NCBI GenBank assembly: GCA_021828085.1
Contig: JAKATE010000052.1
Location: 1-11,764, forward strand
DNA length: 11,764 bases
From: Thermoplasmata archaeon
GTDB taxonomy: Archaea > Thermoplasmatota > Thermoplasmata > Lutacidiplasmatales > UBA184
Reading direction: 5' to 3'
A program made the translations under genes and the position numbers. Below are positions 6,845 through 11,764 of this stretch, one piece after another. Under the pieces are notes generated by a model. It was not told the origin of the DNA. It did no database searches and saw only the letters and a list, made by a program, of their open reading frames with translations. How positions within the stretch are numbered: the first letter of the stretch is position 1; every line of letters begins with the position of its first letter.

Positions 6845-8386
6845 ATGGAAGCTCGGGATTCCCCAGCATCGAGCGTGCCTTCGAGCAGCTTGGAGGCCCT
6901 GACCGAGGCCCAGCGGCTCGCCGAGCATATCCAGTCGCCGGAGCAACGCGAAGTGGCCCTCGCCACCGTGGGCTCGGTCTGGGCGCTCTGGGGGAACCCC
7001 GCCCGCGCCCATCCACTCGTCGACCGGATCTCGCCTAACCAGGACCCGTTCCCCCAGTCCCCCTGGGGGGCGCTCCTCCGGGCCCGCGCCGGTCTCGCCT
7101 ACGCCTATCTCGGTGCCCAGGACTCGGCGGTCCAGCGCTTCGGCGGCGCCCTCGAGAAGTTCAAGGAGGTCCCGGCCGCCGCCCGGGCGGGCCTCTCGGG
7201 CGCGTTCTGCCTGAGCCTCTCGCGGGCGCACGAACAGATGGGCGATCCGCGCCTGGTGGCCCTGGTGGTGGAGCTCGGGGCGCTCGAAGGGAGCCCCTCG
7301 GAGCGCGTCCAGGCCCAGGGAACGCTCCTCCAGATGGAACTCCACCAGGCCCATCTGGAAGGGGCCCGGAAGCTCGCGCAGGGCCTCCTCGACCTTCTGC
7401 GGAGCCCGCACCTCCTGGACGAACCGGCGCTCGATCGGCTGGTCGAGTTCGTCATCTCCTACGTCGAGCTCACTTCGGACCGGGGGGTTCTCGCGGACCT
7501 CCAGGAGCGCGCCTTCCCGCTCCTCGGCCGACCCCTCCTGTTGAAGGCCCAGTCCCTCGTGGGCCGCCTGCTCCGGGAGATGGGGGAGGCGCTCCGGGGG
7601 GAGCGCATGCTCCGCGAGGCGCAGGGGGACCTGCCGGCGCTCAAGGGCATCGCCGACCGGGTCCGGATCGGGCTCGAGCTGGCCAAGCTCCTCGCCGAGG
7701 ACGGCAACGCCCCCGCCACCGAGACGCTCCTCGAGTGGACGCACGAGCAGCTCCTCCCGACCTCCCGGCCCGGACAGCCCTCCCCGTTCGAGGAGGTGCT
7801 GCTCCGGGGGCGGGCCTCCGCCCACGCCTCGTTAGGGAGACTCGAGGAGCTTCGAGCGGACTCGGAGGGGTGGCTCCAGGAGGAGTCGCTCCCGCTGCGA
7901 GACTCCGGCCTCGAGTTCCTGGTCTCGCGGCTCGGCGAGCTCGCCGCCGAGCCCGCGCTCCTCGCGCGCCGCCTCCAGCGCCTCCGAGAGCGGCTGGAGA
8001 GCAGCGCCCCGGAGACCTTCCGCCGCCTGGATGCGGAAGCGGAGCGCTCCCTGAGGGCGCAGGACCTCCCGGAGGCCCGGCGCTCGGTGGTCCGGGCCCA
8101 CCGGGTGGCCCTCGCCTACCTGGCCGAGATGCCGAACCTGGCCGAGCTCTGGACGACCCTCCGGGAGCTCAAGACGGCCTTCGACCAGTGGGACCCCCGC
8201 TGGGGGGACCGGCGTCTCTTCCTCAAGGACCTCGACTCGGCCCAGGAGGCGCTCAAGCTCCGGGATTGGCGTCGGCTCCGGATGGTGCTGCGACGCGCCC
8301 AGGAGACGCTCCACCAGAAGGAGCGGGCGGCCACCGGGCCGACGGAGCTCCCGCCGCGCGGGGAGTCGGCTCAGCGCGGAGGGTAG
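6845..8386 (+). CDS. Helical-repeat (TPR-like) protein of unknown function
   Basis: The 513-residue product has no family I can name. It appears almost wholly alpha-helical, with successive amphipathic helices rich in Ala, Leu, Glu and Arg. TPR-like pairs include residues 81-110 (LLRARAGLAYAYLGAQDSAV and on), 155-185, 235-265 and 275-300, but no unit is a clean 34-residue consensus. No membrane segment, signal peptide, cysteine cluster or nucleotide-binding motif is visible, so it is probably cytoplasmic. The last third (about 380-495) is Arg/Glu-rich and could form long helices or a coiled coil, and the final 20 residues look disordered. It starts 64 bp after etfA on the same strand and may be the last gene of that operon, which would suggest a scaffolding or regulatory role, but nothing in the protein points to ETF. 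Its 3' end overlaps the convergent membrane gene by 16 bp. Base composition matches the neighbours, so it is probably native. Confidence 0.8.
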   Translation: MEARDSPASSVPSSSLEALTEAQRLAEHIQSPEQREVALATVGSVWALWGNPARAHPLVDRISPNQDPFPQSPWGALLRARAGLAYAYLGAQDSAVQRFGGALEKFKEVPAAARAGLSGAFCLSLSRAHEQMGDPRLVALVVELGALEGSPSERVQAQGTLLQMELHQAHLEGARKLAQGLLDLLRSPHLLDEPALDRLVEFVISYVELTSDRGVLADLQERAFPLLGRPLLLKAQSLVGRLLREMGEALRGERMLREAQGDLPALKGIADRVRIGLELAKLLAEDGNAPATETLLEWTHEQLLPTSRPGQPSPFEEVLLRGRASAHASLGRLEELRADSEGWLQEESLPLRDSGLEFLVSRLGELAAEPALLARRLQRLRERLESSAPETFRRLDAEAERSLRAQDLPEARRSVVRAHRVALAYLAEMPNLAELWTTLRELKTAFDQWDPRWGDRRLFLKDLDSAQEALKLRDWRRLRMVLRRAQETLHQKERAATGPTELPPRGESAQRGG

Positions 8387-9042
8387 CCCGCGGGGGGCGG
8401 CGCCGGCGGCGGGCCGTACATCGCGTAGGGGTTCCGCAGCGCCTGCTGCGCGGACTCGAGCAGTCGCTGGAACTTCACCGGCTTCGGCAGCCCGGCCCAG
8501 GTCTCGTTCGCCATGGCGCTCGGCCCCAGGGCCTCGGCGCTCAGCTTGAGGGTCCCGTACCCGAGGATCCGCTGGAAGGCGGTGGCGGTCACCTGGACGC
8601 CCCGCACCTGCCCGAGCTGGATCTCGTCGAAGTCCTTGCTGAAGATCCCCGTCTGCCGGATGACCCGGGTGGAGGTCAGGACGTAGACGGTCCGGATCCA
8701 CGAGAAGTTGCGGGCCAGCAGGTAGAGGAGGCCGATGAGCACCAGGACGATCCCCAGGTAGACCGGCCAGGAGTTCGAGGCGTAGGGCACCCTCAACAGG
8801 AAGGTCGAAGGGATGCTCGGGAGCCATCCGATTCCGGCCAGGGGGGAGCCGGAGACGTTCTTCCAGAGGATGAGGTTGATCGCCGCCACGAGGATGAGGA
8901 AGACCGCCGGGCCGGTCAGGAAGATCCAGCGGGAGGGTCGGCTCTCGTAGAAGAGCTTCTCCCCCTCGGTGAGGTACGTCGCCTTGAGCAGACGGGGGAT
9001 GTGCTCGGGGGCTCGCTCAGCTCGGGCTCCGGAGGAGACCAT
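8371..9042 (-). CDS. Two-TM membrane protein with bacterial PH (bPH2/DUF304) domain
   Basis: The 223-residue product has a short cytoplasmic-looking N-terminus, hydrophobic segments at about 39-60 and 93-110, and then a bPH2 domain at about 115-200. This domain includes YVLTSTRVIRQTGIFSKDF (120-138) and the conserved edge IQLGQVRGVQVTATAFQRIL (141-160), which ends in GYGTLKL. This is the membrane-flanked DUF304 arrangement found in YdbS/YdbT-type proteins, whose biochemical role is unknown. The C-terminus is a proline-rich tail (211-223). The loop between the membrane segments (61-92) is probably extracellular. The gene is monocistronic, convergent with the helical-repeat gene (16-bp overlap of the coding ends) and divergent from the amidohydrolase. 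ATG 9042 is supported by a TATA-like box about 30 bases upstream. Confidence 0.88.
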   Translation of the reverse strand: MVSSGARAERAPEHIPRLLKATYLTEGEKLFYESRPSRWIFLTGPAVFLILVAAINLILWKNVSGSPLAGIGWLPSIPSTFLLRVPYASNSWPVYLGIVLVLIGLLYLLARNFSWIRTVYVLTSTRVIRQTGIFSKDFDEIQLGQVRGVQVTATAFQRILGYGTLKLSAEALGPSAMANETWAGLPKPVKFQRLLESAQQALRNPYAMYGPPPAPPPAGYPPR

Positions 9043-9066
9043 GCGTCACCGGACGTTCCTCCGCAC

Positions 9067-9075
9067 GGAAATACC
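9067..9075 (-). promoter_or_regulatory. TATA-like box of the PH-domain gene
   Basis: On the minus strand GGTATTTCC is centred about 30 bases upstream of ATG 9042, placing the start site at or within a few bases of the ATG. It is the only AT-rich patch in the 89-bp divergent gap 9043-9131. The amidohydrolase on the other strand has only CTCAAGAG near 9100-9107 at the equivalent distance, a much weaker candidate. Confidence 0.5.
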
Positions 9076-9131
9076 TTGGTCTTTCCGCCCCGGGGTAGGC
9101 TCAAGAGCCCCCCCGCGTTCGGCCGACCCCC

Positions 9132-9986
9132 ATGGGGGTCACCGACTGCCACGTCCACATCAATCCCCTCTGGGAGATGCGGCCGGCGGCCCGGGCGCTC
9201 ATCGAGGCGGAGCGGAGCGATCGGGAGACCCTGGAGGCGTACCTCCGCGAGCCGGAGCGCTTCCTCGCCTACCTGGACCGGGCCGGGGTCGAGCGGGCGG
9301 TCCTGGTGAACTACGTGAGCCCGGAGGTGGTGGGGTACACGGAGCGCTCCAACGACTTCGTGCTGGACTACGTGAACGGGCACACGGACCGCCTCATCGC
9401 AGTGGGCTCCGTCGACCCCCGGACCCATCCGGACCCCCGCGGGGCCCTGCGCGAGCTCAAGCGACGCGGGCTCCGGGCGGTGAAGCTCCATCCCCCCCAC
9501 CAGCTCTTCTTCCCGGACGCCTACCGGCCCGAGCGCGGCGGGGATGTGCGCCTCTCGGAGCTCTACTCGACCTGCGAGGAGCTCTCGCTGCCGGTCATCT
9601 TCCATACCGGCACGAGCATCTTCCCGGGTGCCCGGGACAAGTACGGGCAACCCCTCCTCATCGAGGACGTGGCCATCGATTTCCCGAAGCTCACGATCGT
9701 GCTCGCGCACGGGGGAAGGCCGCTGTGGACCGCCGAGGCCCAGTATCTCTGCCGGCGCTTCCCGAACGTCTATCTGGAGGTCTCGAGCGTCCCTCCCTCG
9801 CGCCTGCTGGGCTATTTCCCCGAGCTGCCTCGGCTCTCCGAGCGCGTCCTCTTCGGCAGCGACTGGCCCGGCCCGGGGGTGAAGGACCTGGGGGAGAACC
9901 TCGCTCGGTTCCGGGAGCTCCCGCTGGGGGAGGAGCGGCTCCGGCGGATCCTCGAAGAGAACCCCCGGAAGGTCTTCCCGGATTAG
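9132..9986 (+). CDS. Amidohydrolase-related (Amidohydro_2) metal-dependent hydrolase
   Basis: The product is a 284-residue TIM-barrel protein of the amidohydrolase-2 group, which includes decarboxylases of ACMSD type and related hydrolases. Metal-site residues occur in the expected order: H7 and H9 in TDCHVHI (4-10), H158 in LPVIFHTG (153-160), H193 in IVLAHGG (189-195) and D244 in VLFGSDWPG (239-247). KLHPP at 118-122 closes an internal strand. The substrate cannot be inferred. ATG 9132 places the metal-binding HxH right at the N-terminus, as is usual. There is no partner gene on its strand: the next co-directional gene is 1.2 kb away. It is divergent from the membrane PH gene with an 89-bp gap. 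Codon use is strongly GC-ending, like the rest of the window. Confidence 0.92.
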   Translation: MGVTDCHVHINPLWEMRPAARALIEAERSDRETLEAYLREPERFLAYLDRAGVERAVLVNYVSPEVVGYTERSNDFVLDYVNGHTDRLIAVGSVDPRTHPDPRGALRELKRRGLRAVKLHPPHQLFFPDAYRPERGGDVRLSELYSTCEELSLPVIFHTGTSIFPGARDKYGQPLLIEDVAIDFPKLTIVLAHGGRPLWTAEAQYLCRRFPNVYLEVSSVPPSRLLGYFPELPRLSERVLFGSDWPGPGVKDLGENLARFRELPLGEERLRRILEENPRKVFPD

Positions 9987-10282
9987 ATTCGACGGTGGAG
10001 GCAAAAGGGAGAACCCTGGGCTCGCAGACCTGGGAGCACAAGGTGGGCCCCGAGAGGCCTGACAGCGGTTGCGCCGTCCTTCCCCCAGCGATGCGGACAG
10101 GTCCGGGTCCCTCCAAAGGACTTGCGCGCGGCCCGAGCTGGAAGGGGTCGATCTCCTAGTCCCCGACCGGCCATTTCCCCGGTTCAGGCGGTCCGGTTCC
10201 CGGCCCTAACCGTCCAGGAATGCTCGAAGGGGAAGAGCCCCGCTCGAGGAGGTCGCGGCCGAACCGGTCGGAACCGACCTCT
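9987..10282. other. Intergenic stretch between the amidohydrolase and VOC genes
   Basis: These 296 bases have no coding frame with family resemblance on either strand. The two flanking genes converge here, so this is a shared 3' region. The only structure seen is an inverted repeat next to the VOC stop, listed separately. There is no oligo-T run on either strand that would mark an archaeal terminator, and no tRNA-like arms could be folded. Confidence 0.6.
10266..10279 (-). repeat. Inverted repeat just downstream of the VOC gene
   Basis: GGTCGG-AA-CCGACC is a 6-bp perfect inverted repeat with a two-base centre, beginning four bases after the VOC stop codon in the direction of transcription. 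It could form a 3' hairpin, but no T-rich tract follows, so calling it a terminator is not justified. Confidence 0.35.
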
Positions 10283-10660
10283 TCACCCAACGACCTGCCC
10301 GGTCGAGTCTACCTGGAGCCGGCCCTTGGACAGGTCCAAGATCACCAGCTCGTTCCCCCACGGGTCCTTCACCTTGGCACATCGCCCGACGGGGATGTCG
10401 AAAGGCTCCAAGACAACCCTACCCCCCGCTTCCACGAACTCTCGGCAACTGGCATCCACGGAGTCGACGAGCAGGTCGGTCTCGGGGGTCCCCTGCTCCT
10501 GCACGAGCACGAGTTCTGTCTCACCATTGCCCATCTTCAGGCCCGCGGACTCGTCGCCTCTCCGCCATGCGGGCGAAAGTCCGAGGCGATCACGGTAGAA
10601 GCGGAGCCCGGCCTCCAGATCTGGGATGCGAAGCAGCAGGCAGTCAACTCTCCGGAACAT
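10283..10660 (-). CDS. VOC-family (glyoxalase/bleomycin-resistance fold) protein
   Basis: The 125-residue product is a single vicinal-oxygen-chelate domain with two beta-alpha-beta-beta-beta modules. Recognisable blocks are LRIPDLEAGLRFYRDRLGLS (10-29), ETELVLVQEQ (47-56), DLLVDSVDASCREFVEAGG (62-80), PFDIPVGRCAKVKDPWGNEL (86-105) and LDLSKGR (108-114). E49 and E104 sit at strand positions that often bind metal; the first strand has no obvious His ligand, so the chemistry is uncertain. The family covers lyases, dioxygenases and drug-binding proteins. ATG 10660 begins the fold directly and lies 26 bases from a TATA-like box; an in-frame ATG at 10702 would add 14 residues but sits upstream of that box. 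About one codon in five ends in A or T, clearly more than in neighbouring genes, which suggests a different origin or weaker codon selection. It stands alone. Confidence 0.88.
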   Translation of the reverse strand: MFRRVDCLLLRIPDLEAGLRFYRDRLGLSPAWRRGDESAGLKMGNGETELVLVQEQGTPETDLLVDSVDASCREFVEAGGRVVLEPFDIPVGRCAKVKDPWGNELVILDLSKGRLQVDSTGQVVG

Positions 10661-10682
10661 GGGGCGGACATCCTCGGTCTCA

Positions 10683-10689
10683 GATAATT
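10683..10689 (-). promoter_or_regulatory. TATA-like box of the VOC gene
   Basis: AATTATC on the minus strand is centred 26 bases upstream of ATG 10660, the spacing expected if transcription begins at the ATG itself. It is one of the few AT-rich patches in this part of the window and is the main reason for preferring the shorter start. Confidence 0.55.
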
Positions 10690-10719
10690 GCTCCCAACCC
10701 ATGCACGTCTTGGGACAAC

Positions 10720-10731
10720 CCCCGATCGGGG
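10720..10731. repeat. 12-bp perfect palindrome
   Basis: CCCCGATCGGGG is a perfect palindrome centred on GATC, about 60 bases upstream of the VOC start. It could be a dimeric-regulator site or chance; short GC palindromes are frequent at this base composition. Confidence 0.35.
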
Positions 10732-11075
10732 TCGCTGGCCGTCCAGGATAGCGCAGGGCGAGCAGAGTCCGGTCACGTTCCCGACGCACCCTCGGTGTGT
10801 GCTCAGCCTCTACCCAGGAGCGACTGCCCTGCTTGTTCCTGCCAAGGGGGACCCCCGTTTCGTGCGAACCGGGACAGCCCGAACTCCCCCCCGCTCCGAC
10901 CCCACTTCCTCGCCCCTTCCCGGTGCATGGTCCCCGCGGAGCGCAGATTGCCTGGTCCTCGGACCGGCGCCCGGGCCCCGCGCTTCGCTCCCCCAGGCTC
11001 GAACCCTCTCCAGGGGAGTAGCTGGAGACACCCCGACAACCAGTTCCAGCCAAGTACCCCCGCCGTGAACTCGTG

Positions 11076-11092
11076 ACGTCGAGGGTCGACGT
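11076..11092. repeat. 7-bp stem-loop inverted repeat
   Basis: ACGTCGA-GGG-TCGACGT forms a perfect 7-bp hairpin with a three-base loop. An additional GTGAAC (11065-11070) and GTTCAC (11091-11096) form an outer, partly competing inverted pair, so two alternative pairings are possible. It lies about 130 bases upstream of the aIF1A start. Function unknown. Confidence 0.4.
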
Positions 11093-11178
11093 TCACCCTG
11101 CGACCTGGGGTGGCACCACGATCGGCCTTCGCTCTGGGAAACCGGGGCCGGGGACGTTCTATCGGGGGGAATCCGTAA

Positions 11179-11195
11179 GCGAGGTGAGGCGAGGT
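11179..11195 (+). repeat. Direct repeat at one helical turn beside the aIF1A TATA box
   Basis: GCGAGGT occurs at 11179-11185 and again at 11189-11195, exactly 10 bases apart, with the second copy ending on the first base of the TATA core. The spacing places both copies on the same face of the helix. The purine-rich second copy could include the BRE (TFB-binding element), and the pair could be a regulator site. Confidence 0.4.
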
Positions 11196-11201
11196 ATTAT
11201 A
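11195..11201 (+). promoter_or_regulatory. TATA box of the aIF1A gene
   Basis: TATTATA, within the near-palindrome GGTATTATACC (11193-11203), is the strongest TATA-like element in the window. Its centre lies 26 bases upstream of ATG 11224, so the transcript should begin at or next to the ATG. A GGTGG directly abuts the ATG, too close to act as an ordinary Shine-Dalgarno site for it. Confidence 0.65.
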
Positions 11202-11223
11202 CCCCGGTCCGGTCGCTTGGTGG

Positions 11224-11706
11224 ATGATGGAAGAGAGACCGGCGGGCGAGGCGGAGACGCCCGCACCCCTCGCGGCCCCCGAGAACCCTCCGGAGGCCGC
11301 GGCCGAGAAGACCGAGACCCCCCTGGAGGTACCCCCCGTCCAAGAGGGGGCCGCCTCGATCGAGGGAGGCGAAGGGGTGGGTCGGCTTCCCCTACCGCGC
11401 AAGGACCGCGGGGAGATCTACGGGATCGCGAACCAGCTGCTCGGGGCCGCGCGCATCCGGGTGATGTGCGAGGACAACGTCTCGAGGATGGGACGGATCA
11501 CGGGGAAGCTCAAGAAGAAGATGTGGATCCGGGAGGGGGACCTCCTCATCCTGCGTCCCTGGGGCTTCCAGGAAGGGAAGGCGGACATCCTCTTCCGTTA
11601 CAGCCGGACCCAGGCGAACTACCTGAGCCGCCGGCACCTCCTCCCCGCCTCCCTGGACCTCTTCGGGGGCGAGGTTCCTCCCGAGCCACCGCGCCGGCGC
11701 CACTGA
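11224..11706 (+). CDS. eif1A: Archaeal translation initiation factor 1A (aIF1A/eIF1A)
   Basis: aIF1A binds the A site of the small ribosomal subunit and helps start-site selection; it is the homologue of eukaryotic eIF1A and bacterial IF1. The OB-fold domain spans residues about 57-145. Diagnostic blocks are GEIYGIANQLLGAARIRVMC (63-82), EDNVSRMGRITGKLKKKMWI (83-102), REGDLLILRPWGFQ (103-116) and KADILFRYSRTQANYL (119-134). This factor is archaeal/eukaryotic in type and anchors the archaeal assignment. Typical archaeal proteins are about 100-115 residues. Here ATG 11224 gives 160, with a 50-residue Glu/Pro/Ala-rich extension. An in-frame GTG at 11377 (residue 52), preceded by GGAGG at a seven-base spacing, would yield the usual length of 109. 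The strong TATA box favours ATG 11224; a second ATG follows directly at 11227. A co-directional frame begins eight bases after the stop. Confidence 0.95.
   Translation: MMEERPAGEAETPAPLAAPENPPEAAAEKTETPLEVPPVQEGAASIEGGEGVGRLPLPRKDRGEIYGIANQLLGAARIRVMCEDNVSRMGRITGKLKKKMWIREGDLLILRPWGFQEGKADILFRYSRTQANYLSRRHLLPASLDLFGGEVPPEPPRRRH
11365..11369 (+). promoter_or_regulatory. Possible internal Shine-Dalgarno site in aIF1A
   Basis: GGAGG lies seven bases before the in-frame GTG at 11377 and would direct synthesis of a 109-residue aIF1A of conventional length. GGAGG-like strings are common in this GC-rich sequence, so chance is a real alternative. Confidence 0.35.
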
Positions 11707-11713
11707 CCCTCCC

Positions 11714-11764
11714 ATGGCTGCGCAGGGTGGGGCGCGCGGTCCGCTCTTCTCGGCGCAGATCGGA
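11714..11764 (+). CDS. 5' end of an unidentified co-directional gene (partial)
   Basis: An ATG eight bases after the aIF1A stop opens a frame of 17 codons, MAAQGGARGPLFSAQIG, running off the right edge without a stop. In many archaea aIF1A is followed by a RIO-type kinase and a KH-domain protein, but the visible residues are too few to test this. No clear ribosome site precedes it. It could be a real gene in an aIF1A operon or a chance frame. Confidence 0.35.
   Translation, partial: MAAQGGARGPLFSAQIG

Larger units (their letters stand above)
10703..11178. other. Gene-poor stretch with several inverted repeats, no convincing gene
   Basis: This stretch separates the VOC start from the aIF1A promoter. 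Open frames exist on both strands, but their translations are low-complexity and show no family motif, so I call none of them. It holds an uncommon number of small perfect inverted repeats: CCCCGATCGGGG at 10720-10731, GGGGGACCCCC at 10846-10856, GGTCC-TC-GGACC at 10954-10965, and a 7-bp stem with a GGG loop at 11076-11092. It could carry an unrecognised structured RNA, be a decayed gene, or be spacer DNA. RNase P RNA, SRP RNA and tRNA signatures were looked for by eye and not found. Confidence 0.5.

Noticed and set aside
10895..10925. RNase P-like GCGAGGAAGT string on the minus strand
   Set aside because: It does not match the conserved GAGGAAAGTC core, and no partner conserved region was found downstream.
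10990..11015. tRNA-like T-arm (GGTTCGAGCC on the minus strand)
   Set aside because: The flanking bases do not make a five-pair stem, and no acceptor or anticodon arm could be matched.
10661..11053. Upstream extension of the VOC frame on the minus strand
   Set aside because: The added residues resemble nothing in the family, and the TATA-like box at 10683-10689 places transcription start at the shorter ATG.
1..11764. CRISPR arrays, insertion sequences, phage genes or toxin-antitoxin pairs
   Set aside because: No regularly spaced repeats, transposase motifs, terminal inverted repeats or small paired genes were seen.

Overview
The window looks like chromosomal DNA from a very GC-rich archaeon. 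The archaeal assignment rests on a complete archaeal-type translation initiation factor 1A at the right end, and on AT-rich TATA-like boxes 26-33 bases upstream of the start codons of four genes, the spacing expected of leaderless archaeal transcripts. Genes inside operons instead show Shine-Dalgarno-like sites or GTG starts. The phylum cannot be fixed from the sequence; an uncultured Thermoplasmatota-type lineage is a guess. The high GC opens long spurious antisense frames, so coding strands were chosen by family motifs, not by frame length.

Layout. (1) 1-3716, minus strand, transcribed leftward: larB (nickel-pincer cofactor synthesis), thyX (flavin-dependent thymidylate synthase), and a fusion of an N-terminal GNAT acetyltransferase with an ADP-forming acyl-CoA synthetase-like protein that runs off the left edge. 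(2) 3717-3824: a divergent promoter region. (3) 3825-8386, plus strand: acyl-CoA dehydrogenase, etfB, etfA and an unrecognised all-helical, TPR-like protein. The first three form a complete electron-transfer unit in which the dehydrogenase passes electrons from its acyl-CoA substrate to the ETF heterodimer. No ETF:quinone oxidoreductase or other beta-oxidation enzyme is in the window. (4) 8371-9042, minus: a two-TM bacterial-PH-domain membrane protein, convergent with and overlapping the helical gene by 16 bp. (5) 9132-9986, plus: an Amidohydro_2 metal-dependent hydrolase, divergent from the PH gene. (6) 9987-11223: a gene-poor stretch holding one small VOC/glyoxalase-fold gene (minus) whose codon use differs from its neighbours, plus about 560 bases without a convincing gene but with several inverted repeats. 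(7) 11224-11706, plus: aIF1A with an unusual N-terminal extension and a strong TATA box, followed closely by the first 17 codons of another gene cut by the right edge.

No tRNA, rRNA, CRISPR array, insertion sequence, phage gene or oligo-T terminator was seen. Most of the window is metabolic and housekeeping DNA; I see no evidence for a wholly new multi-gene system. The points most worth a second look are the missing canonical start codon of etfA, the GNAT-acyl-CoA synthetase fusion beside an acyl-CoA dehydrogenase module, the two possible starts of aIF1A, the orphan larB, and the atypical VOC gene within a gene-poor stretch.
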